A stretch of 45,921 bases of DNA from Cloacimonetes bacterium UBA5284 (GTDB lineage: Bacteria; Cloacimonadota; Cloacimonadia; Cloacimonadales; Cloacimonadaceae): the NCBI GenBank assembly GCA_002410505.1, contig DHSO01000039.1, positions 1 to 45,921 on the forward strand, read 5' to 3'. Each line of letters begins with the position of its first letter. Within the stretch, counting starts at the first letter, position 1. The notes under the pieces were generated by a model. It was not told where the DNA came from, did no database searches, and saw only the letters and a program-made list of their open reading frames with translations. This document shows positions 16,490-24,727 of the stretch, one piece after another. A program made the translations under genes and the position numbers.

Positions 16490-18689
16490 TGTTTTCAATA
16501 TTGTCCTTTTCTTCAGTTTCCGCTGCTTCCTGCCTGTTCATATCGCTGTCTTCGGGCTCGGTTTTATCCTCTCCATCCGCAGAATGCTCGAAACGCATCT
16601 CCTTGGCGCGTTCATATTTTGCCTCCACCAAGGCTTTCTCTTCACTATCCAGATTCTCCAGAATCAGCGTGAAGATCTCTTCGGTGCCCAAAGTTTCCTT
16701 TTCCTGCAGTTCAGCGGCCATCTTGTCCAAAAGTGCTCTGTGTTTTTTCAGGATATCCAGGGCAGCAGTGTGAGCTTCGGTGATGAACTTTCGGATCTCG
16801 CTGTCCACCATGCGTGAGGTTTCGTCGCTATGAACGTCTCGAGAGCCGATCTCTTTGCCCAAAAAGACTTCATTATGTTCTTTGCCGATGGTCATGGGAC
16901 CCACCACATCGCTCATTCCCCAAGAGCAAACCATTTTCTTCGAGATGTCGGTAGCGCGTTCCAGATCGTTGCCCGCACCTGTTGTCAATTCGCCAAAAAC
17001 CACTTCCTCTGCGGCTCTGCCACCCAGAAGCGATACCATGAATTGTTTTAGATAGCTGCGGGAATAGCCTGTTTTGTCGCTTTGCAGATAGTGAGTGGCA
17101 CCTCCCGTAAAGCCGCGCGGTATTATGCTGACCTTGTGCACGGGCTCCACGGAATCCTGAAAGACACTGGTGAGCACATGCCCGATCTCATGATAAGCGG
17201 TAAGACGTTTATCCTCCTCGGGGATCACTCTGCTTTTCTTTTCTTTGCCCAAGGTAAGCTTATCCTTGGCTTCTTCAAAATCCGTCATCTGTATGCGCGC
17301 TTTATTTTTACTGGCTGCGATCAGAGCAGCTTCATTTACCAGATTTGCCAGGTCCGCACCGCTGAAACCGGGAGTACCCCGGGCAATCAGCTCCAAAAGC
17401 ACATCGTCGGACAGCGGTACTTTGGCGGCGTGTACTTTCAAAATCTCCGTCCTGCCTTTGATATCCGGAAGATCAACCGTCACCTGGCGGTCAAACCTGC
17501 CGGGACGCAACAAAGCCGGATCCAGAATGTCGGGACGGTTTGTTGCGGCAATGATGATCACCGCTTCGTTGGGTTCAAAGCCGTCCATCTCCACCAGAAG
17601 TTGATTCAGGGTTTGTTCCCGTTCATCGTGTCCACCGCCCAATCCGGTACCGCGATGCCTGCCTACCGCGTCTATCTCGTCAATAAAAGTGATGCAGGGA
17701 GAATTCTTTTTGGCTGTTTCAAAGAGGTCGCGAACTCTCGCCGCGCCCACTCCCACAAACATTTCCACAAAATCCGAGCCCGAGATGGAGAAAAAGGGCA
17801 CCCCTGCTTCTCCGGATACAGCCTTTGCCAATAGGGTCTTACCGGTTCCCGGACGTCCCACCAGCAAAACACCACGCGGAATCCTGCCTCCCAATCTTTG
17901 AAAGCGATTGGGATCTTTGAGATATTCCACGATCTCTTGCAGCTCTTCTTTGGCTTCATCCACGCCTGCCACATCCTTGAAGGTGATCTTGGATTTGCTG
18001 GCTTCATGCAGACGCGCCTTGCTTTTGCCAAAGCTGAAAGCTTTTGAATTCTGATTTGTCATCCTGTTCATAATCAGGAAATAGAAGCCAATCAAGACTA
18101 TAAAAGGCAAGAGCGACACCAACAGACTGGTCCAGCCCGCCGGCTTCACCGTGAATACTTTGATGCCTCGCACCAGCAGTGAGTCTACCAGACGCGCGTC
18201 ATCAAAGGGTATTGTGCTGCTGTATTTACGCTGGGTCACATCGGTATATACTATATCCCGTTCGGTAAATTGCACTTCTTCGATAGAACCGTTATTCACC
18301 CGCGCCATAAAATTGCTGAAGCTTTCCTTGGTAACGGTCTCCCGGGAGCCTCCGTAGGTAAGCCACAAACTGATGGCAAGCATGATGATGATCACGATGA
18401 AGGGGGTCCAAAACTTCGGTTTTTTGGCGGGAGATATGGGGCGTCCCTGAGCGTCCAATTTGGGCGCTTCCTTTTGATCCTTGGAATTCAGCCGCCGCTT
18501 GGTCTGAAACATTCTAATAAGTCCAATCACAGAAATCAGAATGATGCCATAGACAAACCACCTCAACATATTGGAAAAGCCGTCCATCACCACGGGAATC
18601 TCACCCAAAACAGAGCCAAGACTGTCTGACTCTTGAGCGTAAAGACTGCCCATGGCGGTCATGAAAGCCGGGATAATAACATGTTTCAT
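16482..18689 (-). CDS. ftsH: ATP-dependent zinc metalloprotease FtsH with N-terminal extension
   Basis: FtsH is the membrane-bound AAA+ metalloprotease for quality control of membrane and some soluble proteins. Counting from ATG 18689 (735 residues), the canonical part starts near residue 90: membrane helix 95-114, FtsH extracellular domain, membrane helix 188-207, Walker A GRPGTGKT (278-285), Walker B CITFIDEIDAVG, second region of homology and zinc site HEIGH (500-504). The first 90 residues are unusual. They comprise a signal-peptide-like segment ending near SLYAQ, a short polar stretch and an additional membrane helix (about 44-59) with a charged linker. The start overlaps the hpt stop by four bases; an in-frame GTG at 18698 is an alternative. 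The C-terminal 80 residues are acidic and low in complexity. Confidence 0.96.
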   Translation of the reverse strand: MKHVIIPAFMTAMGSLYAQESDSLGSVLGEIPVVMDGFSNMLRWFVYGIILISVIGLIRMFQTKRRLNSKDQKEAPKLDAQGRPISPAKKPKFWTPFIVIIIMLAISLWLTYGGSRETVTKESFSNFMARVNNGSIEEVQFTERDIVYTDVTQRKYSSTIPFDDARLVDSLLVRGIKVFTVKPAGWTSLLVSLLPFIVLIGFYFLIMNRMTNQNSKAFSFGKSKARLHEASKSKITFKDVAGVDEAKEELQEIVEYLKDPNRFQRLGGRIPRGVLLVGRPGTGKTLLAKAVSGEAGVPFFSISGSDFVEMFVGVGAARVRDLFETAKKNSPCITFIDEIDAVGRHRGTGLGGGHDEREQTLNQLLVEMDGFEPNEAVIIIAATNRPDILDPALLRPGRFDRQVTVDLPDIKGRTEILKVHAAKVPLSDDVLLELIARGTPGFSGADLANLVNEAALIAASKNKARIQMTDFEEAKDKLTLGKEKKSRVIPEEDKRLTAYHEIGHVLTSVFQDSVEPVHKVSIIPRGFTGGATHYLQSDKTGYSRSYLKQFMVSLLGGRAAEEVVFGELTTGAGNDLERATDISKKMVCSWGMSDVVGPMTIGKEHNEVFLGKEIGSRDVHSDETSRMVDSEIRKFITEAHTAALDILKKHRALLDKMAAELQEKETLGTEEIFTLILENLDSEEKALVEAKYERAKEMRFEHSADGEDKTEPEDSDMNRQEAAETEEKDNIENNG

Positions 18690-19231
18690 GTATAACACTC
18701 TTCTTTTAAAATTCCTATATAGGGCAGGTTGCGGTAGCGCTCGGCAAAATCCAAACCATAACCTACCACAAATTCATTCCCAACCTCAAAACCCACATAT
18801 TCAAACGAGGTCTCGATCTTGTGCGCTTCAGGTTTGTCCAGCAACACGCATGTACGCAAGCTGGAGGGTTTATGTTTCCAGAGATAATCCTTCATATATT
18901 GCAAGGAGAGACCGCTATCCACTATGTCTTCCACGATAATCACGTCTCTGCCGGCGATATCGATATCGATATCCTTGCGGATCTTCACTACTCCACTGCT
19001 GCTGGTACCGGCACCGTAACTGGATATGGCCAGAAAATCGATCTCGATGGGGATGCTGACTGCACGCACCAGATCGCTCAAAAAGATAAAAGCGCCCTTC
19101 AATACTCCGATTATCACCGGCACCTTGCCTTCATAATCGTTGTTGATTTGTTGCCCGATCTCTCTGATACGGTTCTGTATGCGCCGCTCGTCAAATAGCA
19201 CTGCCGATATATCACAATTCATCAAATTCAT
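18686..19231 (-). CDS. hpt: Hypoxanthine phosphoribosyltransferase
   Basis: This enzyme makes IMP (or GMP) from hypoxanthine (or guanine) and PRPP in purine salvage. The 181-residue protein has the usual GVLKGAFIFLSDLVRA loop, a flexible-loop region SSYGAGTSSSG, the PRPP-binding signature VIIVEDIVDSGLSL and the C-terminal base-binding VGYGLDFAERYRNLPYIG. ATG 19231 has an AGAGGA site five bases upstream and lies within the last codons of tilS (20-bp overlap). The order tilS-hpt-ftsH is a widely conserved bacterial arrangement and supports all three names. Confidence 0.96.
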   Translation of the reverse strand: MNLMNCDISAVLFDERRIQNRIREIGQQINNDYEGKVPVIIGVLKGAFIFLSDLVRAVSIPIEIDFLAISSYGAGTSSSGVVKIRKDIDIDIAGRDVIIVEDIVDSGLSLQYMKDYLWKHKPSSLRTCVLLDKPEAHKIETSFEYVGFEVGNEFVVGYGLDFAERYRNLPYIGILKEECYT

Positions 19232-20663
19232 TGGTTCCTCTCTTCTTCCGGCTCGCTGCTCGGTTAGATTTTTTGATTAAAGACTCTGCCTCGATGGACA
19301 AAAAACGGCTGCTGCTTTCATCGTAACGCACCCGATTGTCCAAGCGAAATGGGCAGACCCACAAGATTTTTTCTTCATCTGCGAATATGGGTATCGTATC
19401 CCTATCGTATTTTGCTACTTTTTCGTCAATGAAAAAGTCTTTCAGCTTTTTGAAGCCATTCATACCAAAGGGGATAAAACGATCTCCATCGCGGCGACTG
19501 CGGATGCGAATCTTACCCACGATCTTATCCGCGTCCAAGATCACTTTGTAACCATCCATCTCCTCGATTTCCGCAGGCAAAACCTTCAGATACTTGAAGC
19601 TGAAACGATGATCCATATGCACCACTCGGGAACGCTCACTTTCGATGATCAGATCTTCCACCTCAGCTACCCGGATATCTTCGGATACATTGCTGAAAAG
19701 TAGCTCTTGATAACGTTTAACGGCATAAATCCCATGTGGCAGACTGATGTATTTGCTGCCTTGGGCACACAAGATGGATTCGATCTCGCTAAGATTGCTT
19801 TGAAAGAAATCCTGAGTCGTTCCGTGCAACAGCCGATATGCATTGCGCAAGAGGTAAAACCGCTCAATTGGCGCAGCTTTCAGCAGATCAGGAATGCTGA
19901 GAATTATCCTGTTTCCGGAGCTCTCCAGGCAGATCTTCTTGAACCGGCGCATAGCTTTGTCCAATATGTATTGCTCCGATTGCCACAAGATCGCAGCGCT
20001 ATCGGCAAGTTTATCCCTGATCTGCGGGTTGTACACCTCCGCAAGATGTGGCATCAGTTCATTGCGGATTCTGTTTCTGGTAAAGCGAGGATCACTATTG
20101 GAAGCGTCTTCACGCCAGGGGATGTCTTTATCCCTCAGGATGGCCTTCAATTCTTCCGGACTGAAGATCAACATGGGATGCGCGATCACGCCCTGGAGGG
20201 GTTTGATCCCTGCCATCCCACTGAGCCCTGAACCGCGAAACATATTCAGTAATACCGTTTCTGCCAGATCCGACTTATGATGCGCCAGGAGAATTTTGTC
20301 AAAACGGTAACTCTCTAATATCCGATAAAAAACCTCAAATCTGGCTTTACGGGCACGATTTTCCAGATCACGCTCTCCCTCAAGCTCAATGCGACGTATG
20401 ATCAACGGCACATTCAACTGCATACAGATTTGTTTGATCTGCGCCTCATCCTGCTCGCTGGCTTCAGCACGCAATTGGTGATTGATATGCACCGCAAGCA
20501 AGGAGTAGTTTTGGCTGTGGCGTAAGCGCGAATACAGATACAGCATTGCCGTGGAATCTGCCCCTGCAGATACAGCCAGCAAAAGCTTATCGCCCTTGCA
20601 TACAATCCGTTCTTTGGTACTGTATTCCACCAAACGCCTAAGATATTCATTTATAAGGCTCAT
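19212..20663 (-). CDS. tilS: tRNA(Ile)-lysidine synthetase
   Basis: TilS attaches lysine to C34 of the CAU-anticodon tRNA-Ile so that it reads AUA, an essential ATP-dependent step. The 483-residue protein has an N-terminal PP-loop ATPase domain (about 20-210), a middle substrate-binding region, and a TilS C-terminal domain with GDRFIPFGMNGFKKLKDFFID. The PP-loop reads SAGADS rather than the common SGGxDS. The central Gly and the Asp-Ser are kept, so the enzyme is probably active. It is the first gene of the ten-gene operon and starts at ATG 20663 behind a GGAGAAGAG site. Confidence 0.94.
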   Translation of the reverse strand: MSLINEYLRRLVEYSTKERIVCKGDKLLLAVSAGADSTAMLYLYSRLRHSQNYSLLAVHINHQLRAEASEQDEAQIKQICMQLNVPLIIRRIELEGERDLENRARKARFEVFYRILESYRFDKILLAHHKSDLAETVLLNMFRGSGLSGMAGIKPLQGVIAHPMLIFSPEELKAILRDKDIPWREDASNSDPRFTRNRIRNELMPHLAEVYNPQIRDKLADSAAILWQSEQYILDKAMRRFKKICLESSGNRIILSIPDLLKAAPIERFYLLRNAYRLLHGTTQDFFQSNLSEIESILCAQGSKYISLPHGIYAVKRYQELLFSNVSEDIRVAEVEDLIIESERSRVVHMDHRFSFKYLKVLPAEIEEMDGYKVILDADKIVGKIRIRSRRDGDRFIPFGMNGFKKLKDFFIDEKVAKYDRDTIPIFADEEKILWVCPFRLDNRVRYDESSSRFLSIEAESLIKKSNRAASRKKRGTNEFDEL

Positions 20664-20689
20664 CTCTTCTCCGCCGCATTTTTTACCAG

Positions 20690-20725
20690 ATTATGCAATT
20701 CTTTTCGCCTTGCCAAGGCTGTCAA
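20690..20725 (-). promoter_or_regulatory. Putative promoter/operator of the tilS operon
   Basis: On the minus strand TTGACA (20725-20720) is followed by CATAAT (20695-20690), but the 24-bp spacing is too long for a standard promoter. TTGGCA (20716-20711) gives 15 bp. Between them lies a perfect 13-bp palindrome, GCCTTGGCAAGGC in minus-strand reading (20707-20719), which overlaps the spacer and could be an operator. The element is 27 bp upstream of tilS and would drive the whole operon. Confidence 0.35.
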
Positions 20726-21027
20726 CTCTTATCTGCTCGCACAGTGATCCGGCAGAATCTCAGTAAATGCACGAATATGAGCGCGGGGAGGCCGGTTGTT
20801 GTTCATGCGGCAGTCATATCACTCAATAAACGCGTAGGTTTGATAACCCCAAACATTCACCCTGTTCGTTTTCGGGGATCCGCGCGTACGACCGTCTCCG
20901 CTGATGGGGCTATCAGGGTTGAGGTCGGGCATTTGCAAGATTGACCCGATATTATCAAAAGGATATCAATTCATAAAATCGGTCTCAGGATAATCCCGGC
21001 AATATCGGGGCAATAATCGGCATAAAG
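20726..21027. other. Intergenic region, no gene seen
   Basis: Between the tilS promoter area and the hairpin after the AraC gene lie about 300 bp without a frame I trust; the short open frames have no ribosome site and no family motif. The sequence is fairly GC-rich and may be decayed coding DNA, but I cannot recognise a parent gene. Confidence 0.5.
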
Positions 21028-21067
21028 AACCGGTCGGGAAAACGCCGAACATTCTCCCAGACCGGTT
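21028..21067 (-). terminator. Probable terminator hairpin of the AraC-family gene
   Basis: AACCGGTC (21028-21035) and GACCGGTT (21060-21067) form a perfect 8-bp outer stem, extended by GGGA/TCCC across a one-base bulge. Read on the minus strand it lies 17 bp after the AraC-family stop, followed only by CTTTATG, a weak U-tract. Confidence 0.45.
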
Positions 21068-21084
21068 ATGATACGGGTTCTTAC

Positions 21085-21939
21085 CTATTTCTTGACTATC
21101 GGAATCCAGATCTCCATTACGGAATTGCTTTCTCCAAATCTGAACCGTTGGTCGTAGAGCTCAAAATCATCTGTTTGATTACGATCGTAGGCGCTATTTG
21201 GCAGCCAGTTGTTATAGATTCCATTATATGTTTCCGATAGCGTGTCCAGCGATCCGTGGTGCTCAAACACAGCGTAATCTGAAGCTGGTACATCTCGATA
21301 TTCAGAACCGGCCGGACAGTCCTTATCAGCAGGATACTCCACTCCCGCCAGGTATGTGAAGGGGGTATCCTCGTTCATCACACTACAATCAGTATAATAG
21401 CAGATTCCCAAGGCTACGCCGGGCTTCAGGCTTTCCGATACTTTGCTGCAAATCTGCCGGTTAAACTCAGTCCACAAAGCAGGGATATTGTTGTTCTTCA
21501 TGGTATTCTGACAAGTGATTCCAACTACCCTGAAGGCATCCTTGTGCTTGATGATTGCTTTTAGCATTTTGTCTCCTCTTGGTTGCGGCGATATAGCGTT
21601 ATAATATTGTAAAGGTCCCACCTGGCGTCTTAGTTTCCCGGGTGTAACGCCATAAACCTGTGTAAAAGATCTGGTAAAAGCAGCTTGAGATTCATACTGA
21701 TACTCGCCCGCAAGCTGTTTGATGGGCTTTGCGGTAAAGACCAATTCTTTGGCCGCCTCACTCATTCTGCGTTTGCGGATATATTCTCCCACCGTGATTC
21801 CCGTGGAAGCCAGAAATACACGGTGAAAGTGCCATGCGGACAGATTTGCTTGCTCGGCGATGTCTTCCAAAATCAGCTTTGTCTTCAACCCCGCTTCGAT
21901 GTAGCGGATTGCTTTGTCCAGTCCGGGTTTATGGGGCAT
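21085..21939 (-). CDS. AraC-family regulator with GyrI-like effector domain
   Basis: This is a 284-residue one-component transcription regulator. Residues 1-105 contain two helix-turn-helix units of the AraC/XylS type (ILEDIAEQANLSAWHFHRVF and YQYESQAAFTRSFTQVYGVT-like stretches). Residues about 125-283 form a GyrI-like (Rob/BmrR-type) small-molecule-binding domain ending in EIWIPIVKK. Unlike typical AraC proteins, the DNA-binding part is N-terminal, the arrangement of Rob and similar regulators that respond to hydrophobic drugs or lipids. A strong AGGAG site precedes the ATG at 21939. It is divergent from the LamG-methyltransferase-VOC operon, and that intergenic region has phased direct repeats that could be its binding sites. 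Confidence 0.92.
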   Translation of the reverse strand: MPHKPGLDKAIRYIEAGLKTKLILEDIAEQANLSAWHFHRVFLASTGITVGEYIRKRRMSEAAKELVFTAKPIKQLAGEYQYESQAAFTRSFTQVYGVTPGKLRRQVGPLQYYNAISPQPRGDKMLKAIIKHKDAFRVVGITCQNTMKNNNIPALWTEFNRQICSKVSESLKPGVALGICYYTDCSVMNEDTPFTYLAGVEYPADKDCPAGSEYRDVPASDYAVFEHHGSLDTLSETYNGIYNNWLPNSAYDRNQTDDFELYDQRFRFGESNSVMEIWIPIVKK

Positions 21940-22295
21940 TTCACACTCCTATCGCTCTTTTGATAATAATTGCTGTACCTTGAGGGCCGCTATCGGTCAA
22001 GCACAAAGTTTTGTCCTTTTTTGCTCTTCCCCTTTTTTCCAGAGTCAAAACCAGCTATCTGCATACTTTGCGTTTCCGGCACCGGGTGTTATGATGAAGA
22101 TTTCTATATTCATAAAGCGCTAAATATGACTCCGAACCTTAGAGAGGCAAAATATTCAAACATTGCTACCAAGCATAGTACACCGATTATCCCCATATGA
22201 ATCCCAGCTTCATAATAATCAGCGTCAAATCAAGAGAATAAATCCGTAATGATATATGCAATATACCTAGATGGATTTCGCAAGGAAGCAATGTA
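21940..22295. other. Intergenic region upstream of regulatory repeats, no gene seen
   Basis: About 355 AT-rich bases between the divergent AraC-family gene and the repeat cluster. Apart from the AGGAG site of the regulator I see no open frame with start and ribosome site, no tRNA and no clear hairpin. Confidence 0.5.
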
Positions 22296-22360
22296 GTCTT
22301 GGATTTGCATATGTCTTGGCATTTGCAAATTTCGGTGAGCGGAATTGCAGATTTCAGTGA
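22296..22360. promoter_or_regulatory. Phased direct repeats, candidate regulator binding sites
   Basis: Two overlapping repeat pairs are visible. GTCTTGGATTTGCA at 22296 returns at 22313 as GTCTTGGCATTTGCA (about 17-bp period). TTGCAAATTTCGGTGA (22323-22338) returns as TTGCAGATTTCAGTGA (22345-22360), with 14 of 16 identical and a 22-bp period, i.e. two helical turns. Direct sites with about 21-bp phasing are how AraC-type proteins bind, and the divergent gene encodes one. The cluster ends 83 bp before the -35 of the LamG operon. Confidence 0.45.
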
Positions 22361-22442
22361 CTCTTTTCAGCTTGAAACTTATATCCAGCCAGTAGATATG
22401 TAAGAATTTCTGCTGACGGGTATTCTCTGACTGATATTCTGC

Positions 22443-22471
22443 TTGACATCTTTTAAATACTATGCAATATT
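22443..22471 (+). promoter_or_regulatory. Putative promoter of the LamG operon
   Basis: TTGACA (22443-22448), 17-bp spacer, AATATT (22466-22471) with an upstream TG (TGCAATATT). It resembles the photolyase promoter at 2541-2568. A GGGAGGAG ribosome site and ATG 22517 follow at the expected distance. Confidence 0.55.
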
Positions 22472-22516
22472 GATTTTAGACATGCATAAATCCCGTTCAT
22501 TGAATAGGGAGGAGAT

Positions 22517-23455
22517 ATGAAAGCTAATACCGGGAAGACCTCATTCTTGCTGATGACATTTATCGTTTGTTTCAGCACAGCTTTTGCGCAAGGTTCTACC
22601 GCGGAACCCGTGGCTAGATACTGTTTTGATGGCAACGCTCTGGATAGCAGTGTGAACGCTCTTCACCTCACAGTGGTTGGGAATCCCCAGCTCTGCACGG
22701 ACCGCCACGAAAACCCCAATACAGCCTATCAATTGGATGGTATGGGCGACTATTTCCAGGTGGATGACAATCCTCTGCTGAGGCCACAAAACTTCACAAT
22801 CTCAGCATGGTTCAGCTCTGAATTCAAGGCAGACTACACCAGAATCATAGAAAAGCGATACAGGGTACCCCTGGCACCCTATGGATCATATCTTTTGGAA
22901 CTGAGCAACGATTCTGCCCTACCCAAAGCCCATGTAGCGACAAATGGTGCGCAAAACATCATCAATTCACCCCAAACGGTAGATTATAACAGCTGGCATT
23001 TGCTCTGTGCCACATACGACGGAACTGACTTCAAGCTCTATTTGGATGGCGAAATCTGCAACACTATGCCCCTGCAAGGCACTATACCATATTCCGACAT
23101 CCCATTGTGTATTGGCGCTGCCTATCCCGATGCGCCAAACTCAAACCACTTCAAGGGTAAACTGGACGAGATCAGAATCTACGATTTCGCCCTGACTGAA
23201 CCAGACATTCGCGAGATGTTTGACCTTGCTACAGCGCCGCAAAATGTCGTAGTCGTTCACACAGAAAGCGGAATTCAGATTTCCTGGGAATCTCAATCCG
23301 CGGTAAGCTCATATTCGCTTTATTCTACCGAAAACTATTTACTGCCCTTTCCCGGTAACTGGACTCTGGAGGCAAGCGGTATCACAAGCAATATTTGGAC
23401 AGATACAAACCCGGAATCGGCACACAAGTTTTACCGGCTTACAGCATTACAATAA
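22517..23455 (+). CDS. Secreted LamG (concanavalin A-like) domain protein
   Basis: The 312-residue protein has a signal peptide (cleavage near TAFAQG) and a LamG_3 jelly-roll domain (about 32-235), with the typical opening ARYCFDGNALDSS, then YQLDGMGDYFQV, FTISAWF, WHLLCATYDGTDFKLYLDG and GKLDEIRIYDFALT. LamG domains bind sugars, proteins or calcium on cell surfaces. Residues about 240-312 form an Fn3-like tail of the kind that ends the protein at 43418 too. It has no Y-P-N-P sorting domain. It is the first gene of an apparent three-gene operon; a methyltransferase starts 13 bp after its stop. Confidence 0.85.
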   Translation: MKANTGKTSFLLMTFIVCFSTAFAQGSTAEPVARYCFDGNALDSSVNALHLTVVGNPQLCTDRHENPNTAYQLDGMGDYFQVDDNPLLRPQNFTISAWFSSEFKADYTRIIEKRYRVPLAPYGSYLLELSNDSALPKAHVATNGAQNIINSPQTVDYNSWHLLCATYDGTDFKLYLDGEICNTMPLQGTIPYSDIPLCIGAAYPDAPNSNHFKGKLDEIRIYDFALTEPDIREMFDLATAPQNVVVVHTESGIQISWESQSAVSSYSLYSTENYLLPFPGNWTLEASGITSNIWTDTNPESAHKFYRLTALQ

Positions 23456-23468
23456 AGGGCTGCGCTCC

Positions 23469-24161
23469 ATGAATTGCAAAATCCCTATCATCGACTATTT
23501 GCTGCACAACAAAGCCTATCGCATGCGGAAGCAGAAAGGCTTTCCGGGATGGGACAGCAAGGAAGATACCGAAAAAAGCATCCGAGAGATGGAAGAACTC
23601 TTTGCCATGATTTCCTTGCCCAAACAGGCCACAGTGCTGGATCTGGGCTGTGGAGCCGGCAATCTCTCGTTTTGGCTGGAAAGCAAAGGCTATGAAGTGT
23701 ATGCCGCAGATGTGGCCGCCGAAGCCATCGACTGGGCTCGGGATGAGGCAAATAAACGAGGTTCTTCGGTCCGCTTTACAGTAAGTGACGCCAGCGGGAC
23801 TATGCCCTATGCGAATGAAAGCTTTCACTTGATAATGGATAATCACGCCTTGCATTGCATCATCGGCAAGGATCGCGCCGGCTACCTGCAAAACATCTAT
23901 AAGTATCTGAAACCCGGCACCCACTATATTGTGAGCACAATGTCTTACGAAGGTGATGGAAATGATGCCCCACCCGGTTTTGATCCCCACAGTCGCTGTA
24001 TAGTCCGGGGCAAGGTCGCTACACGCTATCTGGGAACCGCCAAAAGCATCCTCACCGAAATTGCCAGTGCCGGATTCAGCATTCTGCACAACCGGGTCGA
24101 GCGCGATAATGAGGGTAATGCCGAACTCTTTGTAATTGCCCAAAAACCGCATATCAATTAA
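23469..24161 (+). CDS. Class I SAM-dependent methyltransferase
   Basis: This is a 230-residue cytoplasmic methyltransferase. The AdoMet-binding motif I is LDLGCGAGNLSFWL (residues about 57-70), with the acidic end of strand 2 at VYAADVAAEAIDWA and a post-motif VSDASGTMPYANESFHLIM. Its closest broad match is the Methyltransf_11/25 type, acting on small molecules. The substrate is unknown. The ATG at 23469 has only a weak ribosome site, so translation may be coupled to the LamG gene 13 bp upstream. Confidence 0.87.
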   Translation: MNCKIPIIDYLLHNKAYRMRKQKGFPGWDSKEDTEKSIREMEELFAMISLPKQATVLDLGCGAGNLSFWLESKGYEVYAADVAAEAIDWARDEANKRGSSVRFTVSDASGTMPYANESFHLIMDNHALHCIIGKDRAGYLQNIYKYLKPGTHYIVSTMSYEGDGNDAPPGFDPHSRCIVRGKVATRYLGTAKSILTEIASAGFSILHNRVERDNEGNAELFVIAQKPHIN

Positions 24162-24192
24162 ACCATAGGAAACTGTTTGATAGGTGATAATC

Positions 24193-24564
24193 ATGAAATT
24201 AGGCGCATTTTCGATCAGTCTGAGTGTGAAAGACATCCATGCCTCATTGGCTTTCTATACCGAACTGGGTTTTGAATCTTTGGGCGGGAATGCAGAGGAC
24301 AACTGGGCCATCATCAAAAATGAAGATACTGTAATCGGATTGTTTCAGGGGATGTTTGAAGGCAATCTGCTCACTTTCAACCCCGGTTGGGATCAACTGG
24401 CTCAAAACCTGAATGAATTCACAGATGTACGGAAGATCCGGGCAGCACTGCAGAAAGCGGGATTGAATCCGGGTGAGCTGGATACTCATAAATCTATCGG
24501 TCCTGCCAGCTTCACGTTTTCGGATCCGGACGGCAATGTTATTCTCTTTGACCAGCACAGATGA
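24193..24564 (+). CDS. VOC-superfamily (glyoxalase/bleomycin resistance-like) protein
   Basis: The 123-residue protein has the paired beta-alpha-beta-beta-beta fold of vicinal oxygen chelate proteins: FSISLSVKDIHASLAFYTEL at the start and ASFTFSDPDGNVILFDQH at the end. The N-terminal metal-ligand position is Ser rather than His, so a glyoxalase I activity is doubtful; a binding or resistance role is as likely. ATG 24193 is preferred over GTG 24184, because AGGTG sits seven bases before it. It is the third gene of the operon with the LamG protein and the methyltransferase. Confidence 0.85.
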   Translation: MKLGAFSISLSVKDIHASLAFYTELGFESLGGNAEDNWAIIKNEDTVIGLFQGMFEGNLLTFNPGWDQLAQNLNEFTDVRKIRAALQKAGLNPGELDTHKSIGPASFTFSDPDGNVILFDQHR

Positions 24565-24661
24565 AGAAGACCCGGAATATAGCAAGACCACACTGACCAA
24601 AACCGGTGTTGAGGATTCCTATAAACAATTCTACATTCCAGTTTCAAAATGCAATATAAAA

Positions 24662-24705
24662 GCCGGATTTTCTCCCCGCGTAAAGCAAGTAAAAGAAAAT
24701 CCGGC
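24662..24705. repeat. Perfect 12-bp inverted repeat between convergent genes
   Basis: GCCGGATTTTCT (24662-24673) and AGAAAATCCGGC (24694-24705) are exact reverse complements around a 20-base loop. It lies between the ends of the VOC gene (+) and the membrane-protein gene (-). The T and A runs lie inside the stem rather than after it, so it is not a standard intrinsic terminator but probably serves to end both transcripts. Confidence 0.5.
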
Positions 24706-24727
24706 AGCCAGGATTTGGAAGGATCAC

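Noticed and set aside
17082..17834. 250-codon plus-strand open frame inside ftsH
   Set aside because: Antisense to the conserved AAA+ and protease region; a composition artefact.
20726..21027. Small gene between tilS and the AraC-family gene
   Set aside because: Short frames exist (e.g. about 20693-20944) but lack ribosome site, motif and consistent codon use.
23439..24236. 265-codon minus-strand frame over the methyltransferase
   Set aside because: The opposite strand has a clear AdoMet-binding motif and operon context.
24662..24705. Intrinsic terminator
   Set aside because: The perfect inverted repeat has no T-run after the stem on either strand; kept only as an inverted repeat.
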